DNA of 64,000 bases from Magnetofaba australis IT-1 (GTDB lineage Bacteria > Pseudomonadota > Magnetococcia > Magnetococcales > Magnetococcaceae). Position 1 is the stretch's first letter. The number at the start of each line of letters is the position of its first letter. The position numbers were made by a program, and so were the translations under genes. Location of the stretch: positions 167,001 through 231,000 of the forward strand of contig NZ_LVJN01000020.1 in the NCBI RefSeq assembly GCF_002109495.1. The letters are read 5' to 3'. Positions 61,603-64,000 of this stretch are shown here, in pieces. The notes under the pieces are model-generated. The model was not told where the DNA came from, made no database searches, and was given only the letters and a program-made list of their open reading frames with translations.

Positions 61603-62300
61603 CGCAGGCGGGGTGGGGGCAGGGTCAACTCCCGCTGACTCCAGGCCGAGCCCATGGCGTCGGCCTGGCCCATCTGCTCGGGATCGATGGCGTTGCGCTG
61701 AGTGGCGGCGGGGGCGCGGGCCACCAGTTGGCCGCGATTCCAGGTTTGGGTCTCCTCGCGGGGGGCCTCCTGGCACACCACCACGGTCTCGCCCGCCGGG
61801 TAGAAGCTGCCCTGGCCGTGGCGTTTGCCATTGACGTACTCGCCCACATAGCGCGAGCCGTTGGGCCACACGAACACGCCGGGGCCATGGCGCTTGCCAT
61901 TGAGGAAACCGCCCTCAAAGCGGCTGCCCGAGGGCCAGACGAAGACGCCGTTGCCGGTGCGTTCGCCATGTTCAAACGCGCCTTGGTAACGCGCGCCGTC
62001 GGGCCAAACCTGCATGCCGTAACCGTGGCGCAGCCCGTCCGCGTCCACCGTGCCCTCATATTCGGAGCTGTCGCCTAGCTTGAGCATGGCGCGAGGCATC
62101 TGCGCCAACTCCTGGGGAATATCGACGGAGATGGGCAGGGGCGGTTGGTCCGGGTGCAGCCAGTTGGCCACCCGACCCACCCCTTTGCCGACGCCGACGA
62201 TGCCCTCTTTGATATTGCCGCAGGCGCTCAGAGTGACGCACAGCAGCAGCGCGCCGCCCACATGGGTCCAGCGGCGGCGCCAGTGGGGCCGTGCGTTCAC
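61599..62300 (-). CDS. MORN-repeat lipoprotein
   Basis: A 233-residue lipoprotein with a signal peptide and lipobox LSAC (Cys near 27). Five MORN repeats follow: YEGTVDADGLRHGYG, YQGAFEHGERTGNG, FEGGFLNGKRHGPG, YVGEYVNGKRHGQG and related ones. Start GTG 62300 overlaps the arsC-like stop (GTGA). The end of this frame (ELTLPPPRLR) lies in a C-rich tract just where the FGE frame begins. Confidence 0.8.
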   Translation of the reverse strand: MNARPHWRRRWTHVGGALLLCVTLSACGNIKEGIVGVGKGVGRVANWLHPDQPPLPISVDIPQELAQMPRAMLKLGDSSEYEGTVDADGLRHGYGMQVWPDGARYQGAFEHGERTGNGVFVWPSGSRFEGGFLNGKRHGPGVFVWPNGSRYVGEYVNGKRHGQGSFYPAGETVVVCQEAPREETQTWNRGQLVARAPAATQRNAIDPEQMGQADAMGSAWSQRELTLPPPRLR

Positions 62301-62647
62301 AGGATCTCCAGCACCTTCTCCGGCGGGCGTCCCAGAGCCGCCTTGCCATCCTTCACCACCAGCGGGCGCTCCATCAATTTGGGGGTGGCGGCCATGGCGT
62401 CGAGCAGCTGCTCGCGGGTCACTGCGGCGTCGCCCAGCCCCTGCTCCTTATATTCGGCCTCTTTCACCCGCATCATGGCGCGCGGATCCTCCTCCCCCAG
62501 CATTGTTAACGCCTGCTCCAGCCCGGCGCGGTCCAGCGGGGTTTTCAGATATTCAACCACGGTGATCTCTTCATCGCGCTCTTGCAGCAGTTGCAGCGTC
62601 TGGCGCGACTTGGAGCAGCGCGGATTGTGATAGATGGTGACGGACAT
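62297..62647 (-). CDS. ArsC/Spx-family (glutaredoxin-type) arsenate reductase-like protein
   Basis: A 116-residue thioredoxin-fold protein with NPRCSKSRQTL (catalytic Cys12), EYLKTPLDRAGLEQAL, LMERPLVVKDGKAALGRPPEKVLEIL. The Arg in the MERPLVV block fits ArsC/YfgD proteins, which reduce arsenate with glutathione. There is no ars operon around it, so a general thiol role (YfgD-like) is also possible. ATG 62647 has GGGGAG upstream. Confidence 0.88.
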   Translation of the reverse strand: MSVTIYHNPRCSKSRQTLQLLQERDEEITVVEYLKTPLDRAGLEQALTMLGEEDPRAMMRVKEAEYKEQGLGDAAVTREQLLDAMAATPKLMERPLVVKDGKAALGRPPEKVLEIL

Positions 62648-62679
62648 CTTCAAGATACTCCCCAACGGTTCAGCGGCGC

Positions 62680-63198
62680 TCAGTACCAGAAGGCGCCAAA
62701 CAGACCGGACGACACATCCGGATGGAACAGACCGGCAATGATAGCATATCGCGCCCCTTTGCCGAAAAATACCAACACGCAAAATAGCCAGAGCCGCACC
62801 CGCAGGGCGCCGGCGGCCACGGTGAGGGGGTCGCCGATGAGGGGAACCCAGGCGAACAGCAGGCTCCACACCCCATAGCGGGCGAAGCGCTCCTGGGCGC
62901 GCGCCAGCGCTTGCGGCGAGACCGGAAACCAGCGCCGGTCGGCAAAGCGGATCAGCCACGCGCCGAGCATCCAGTTGACCACCGAGCCCAGGCCGTTGCC
63001 GAGGGTGGCCACGCCCCATAGCAGCCACGGATTGTGGGCGTCCTGCAGCAGCAGCGCCGCCAGCAGCGCTTCTGAGGAGGCGGGGAAGAGGGTGGCGGCG
63101 ATGAAGGCGGAGGCGAACAGCCCCGCCAGCGCCGCATCAAGTGGAAACAGGGCGGTCATGGCGCGCCACAGTGTGCCAGAAATCATCGCCAAAGGCAT
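62680..63198 (-). CDS. YqaA-like DedA/VTT family membrane protein
   Basis: About 172 residues. The SNARE-associated/DedA-type fold shows FPASSEALLAALLL, LGNGLGSVVNWMLGAWL and FAWVPLIGDPLTVAAGALR, the last with the conserved Gly-Asp-Pro of YqaA. The start is uncertain (ATG 63198, 63186 or 63159; none has a good ribosome binding site). The family is linked to lipid carrier recycling and membrane potential. It is upstream of arsC on the same strand. Confidence 0.8.
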   Translation of the reverse strand: MPLAMISGTLWRAMTALFPLDAALAGLFASAFIAATLFPASSEALLAALLLQDAHNPWLLWGVATLGNGLGSVVNWMLGAWLIRFADRRWFPVSPQALARAQERFARYGVWSLLFAWVPLIGDPLTVAAGALRVRLWLFCVLVFFGKGARYAIIAGLFHPDVSSGLFGAFWY

Positions 63199-63560
63199 GG
63201 CGTCTTGTGGCGCACAGGCTGTGGCGATGCTGTAACGGAAAATTCGCTTGCCCCCAGCGATGAGAAATCGGCACAATCCTTGATACGCAATATGACGAGG
63301 CGCACGGTGCATTGGCGCTGTTCGCCTGTAGTGAATATGTTTAAGTTTATGATTTTATGGGATATGCTAAATATTTTGCGGCTGCCGGTTCAGGCTGCGG
63401 TCGCCAGCGGATTTGCATAAGATGCGAAAAATGCGTCAAGTTCGACGGCAAAAGTGTCGAAACGAGCCTTGTCTGACGCACTCAGATAGCGTGTTAACGC
63501 GGTAAAAACGGCGCGCAATGTCCGCGAAACGTTGCGCCCACCAACCCGGAACATGACGCC
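63199..63560. other. Intergenic region before the WD40 gene
   Basis: An AT-rich divergent promoter region with no gene or repeat recognised. The stretch 63340-63380 is the most AT-rich part and the likely promoter site. Confidence 0.4.
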
Positions 63561-64000
63561 ATGGTCAGCTTAAAACGGTTGTTTACTCTGGTGGCCGCCG
63601 CAGTGATGCCTGCGGCCCTTATCGCGCCGATGGCGCACGCCAATGGTCTGGCCCCGGTCAATGGTCTGGCCCCGGCGGGCATGCAGCAGCAGACCTCCAT
63701 GTTAGCGCCCCTGGGGCCCATGGTTCCTGTGGAAGCGCATATCCCGGCCACCTTCTCTCCCGGCGGTCGTCTGCTGGCCGAAGCCGAACCCGACGGCTCG
63801 GTGGCGGTGCGCGATTTGACCAACAACGGATTGCTGTCGCGTCTGCGCGGCCATCAAGGCGGCGTGACCTCCATCAGCTTCTCCCCCGACGGTCGCCGCG
63901 TGGTGACTGGCGGCAACGACCGCACCGCGCGTCTGTGGGACGCCGCCACCGGCAAACTGGAGGCGACTCTGGGCGGTCATGGCGGGGTGGTGCAGGCGGT
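63561..64000 (+). CDS. Exported WD40-repeat protein (N-terminal fragment)
   Basis: The gene runs off the right edge; 146 codons are visible. ATG 63561 begins a signal peptide (LKRLFTLVAAAVMPAALIAP, cleavage near MAHA). Two WD40 blades follow: AHIPATFSPGGRLLAEAEPD and GHQGGVTSISFSPDGRRVVT with TARLWDAATGKLEATLGGH. An NGLAPVNGLAP duplication precedes them. Periplasmic WD40 propellers act as interaction platforms; total length and partner are unknown. Confidence 0.88.
   Translation, partial: MVSLKRLFTLVAAAVMPAALIAPMAHANGLAPVNGLAPAGMQQQTSMLAPLGPMVPVEAHIPATFSPGGRLLAEAEPDGSVAVRDLTNNGLLSRLRGHQGGVTSISFSPDGRRVVTGGNDRTARLWDAATGKLEATLGGHGGVVQA

Overview
The window is a GC-rich chromosomal segment from a Gram-negative member of the Pseudomonadota. 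Supporting markers are ubiquinone genes (ubiE-ubiJ-ubiB), an rsmI/LpoA-like lipoprotein pair, a succinylase-type dapD, several lipoproteins with lipoboxes and cyclic-di-GMP signalling. The lifestyle looks microaerobic or facultatively anaerobic: an octaheme hydroxylamine-oxidoreductase-like cytochrome behind a perfect FNR-type box, a bacteriohemerythrin, a di-iron oxygen-sensor-like protein beside a hybrid kinase, a rubredoxin and an oxygen-independent B12-type ribonucleotide reductase. A magnetotactic-coccus-like (Magnetococcia) origin is only a guess; no magnetosome gene, rRNA, tRNA, CRISPR array or transposase was seen.

Layout. 0-2.4 kb: start of an ABC ATPase, a polymorphic-toxin-44-like gene and the gene after it, each broken by one in-frame TAA, then a small membrane protein. 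2.7-7.9 kb: peptide deformylase, MocR regulator, GNAT, glutamine amidotransferase, methyltransferase, Dabb protein. 8-12 kb: octaheme cytochrome, DUF6765 protein, and a MerR regulator beside a small protein that matches its C-terminus. 12.4-20.1 kb: HbpS/GlcG-like protein, split class II ribonucleotide reductase, ubiE-ubiJ-ubiB with a frameshift in ubiB. 20.1-28.4 kb: ordinary genes (exonuclease, MHYT-PAS protein, rsmI, LpoA-like protein) separated by long arrays of palindromic repeats, plus a gene remnant and one AT-rich orphan gene. 28.5-38 kb: antiporter, SGNH hydrolase and GT39-like transferase, deacetylase, oxygen-sensor/kinase pair, dapD. 38.4-53.3 kb: repeat-rich basic protein, two tandem paralogues, glmS, hemerythrin, surface-glycan genes (PseG-like, GT39-like, deacetylase, FemAB-like, FkbH-like), MarR, DUF4139 protein. 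53.4-64 kb: SQR-like flavoprotein, HD-GYP phosphodiesterase, zinc-ribbon protein, rubredoxin/YwqK pair, three unrecognised small genes, MORN and FGE-domain proteins, ArsC, YqaA, and the start of a WD40 protein.

The most unusual feature is the intergenic DNA. At least 17 loci carry modular, strongly palindromic repeats. One family (six copies) has a GCCGTTTCCCC arm and its complement about 92 bp apart, followed by a conserved double-hairpin tail. A second family (six loci) has conserved left and right ends around variable hairpin cassettes. A third is a ladder of short hairpins whose arms differ in sequence but stay complementary, which suggests selection on folding. Two oppositely oriented copies of the 92-bp family bracket the AT-rich orphan gene.
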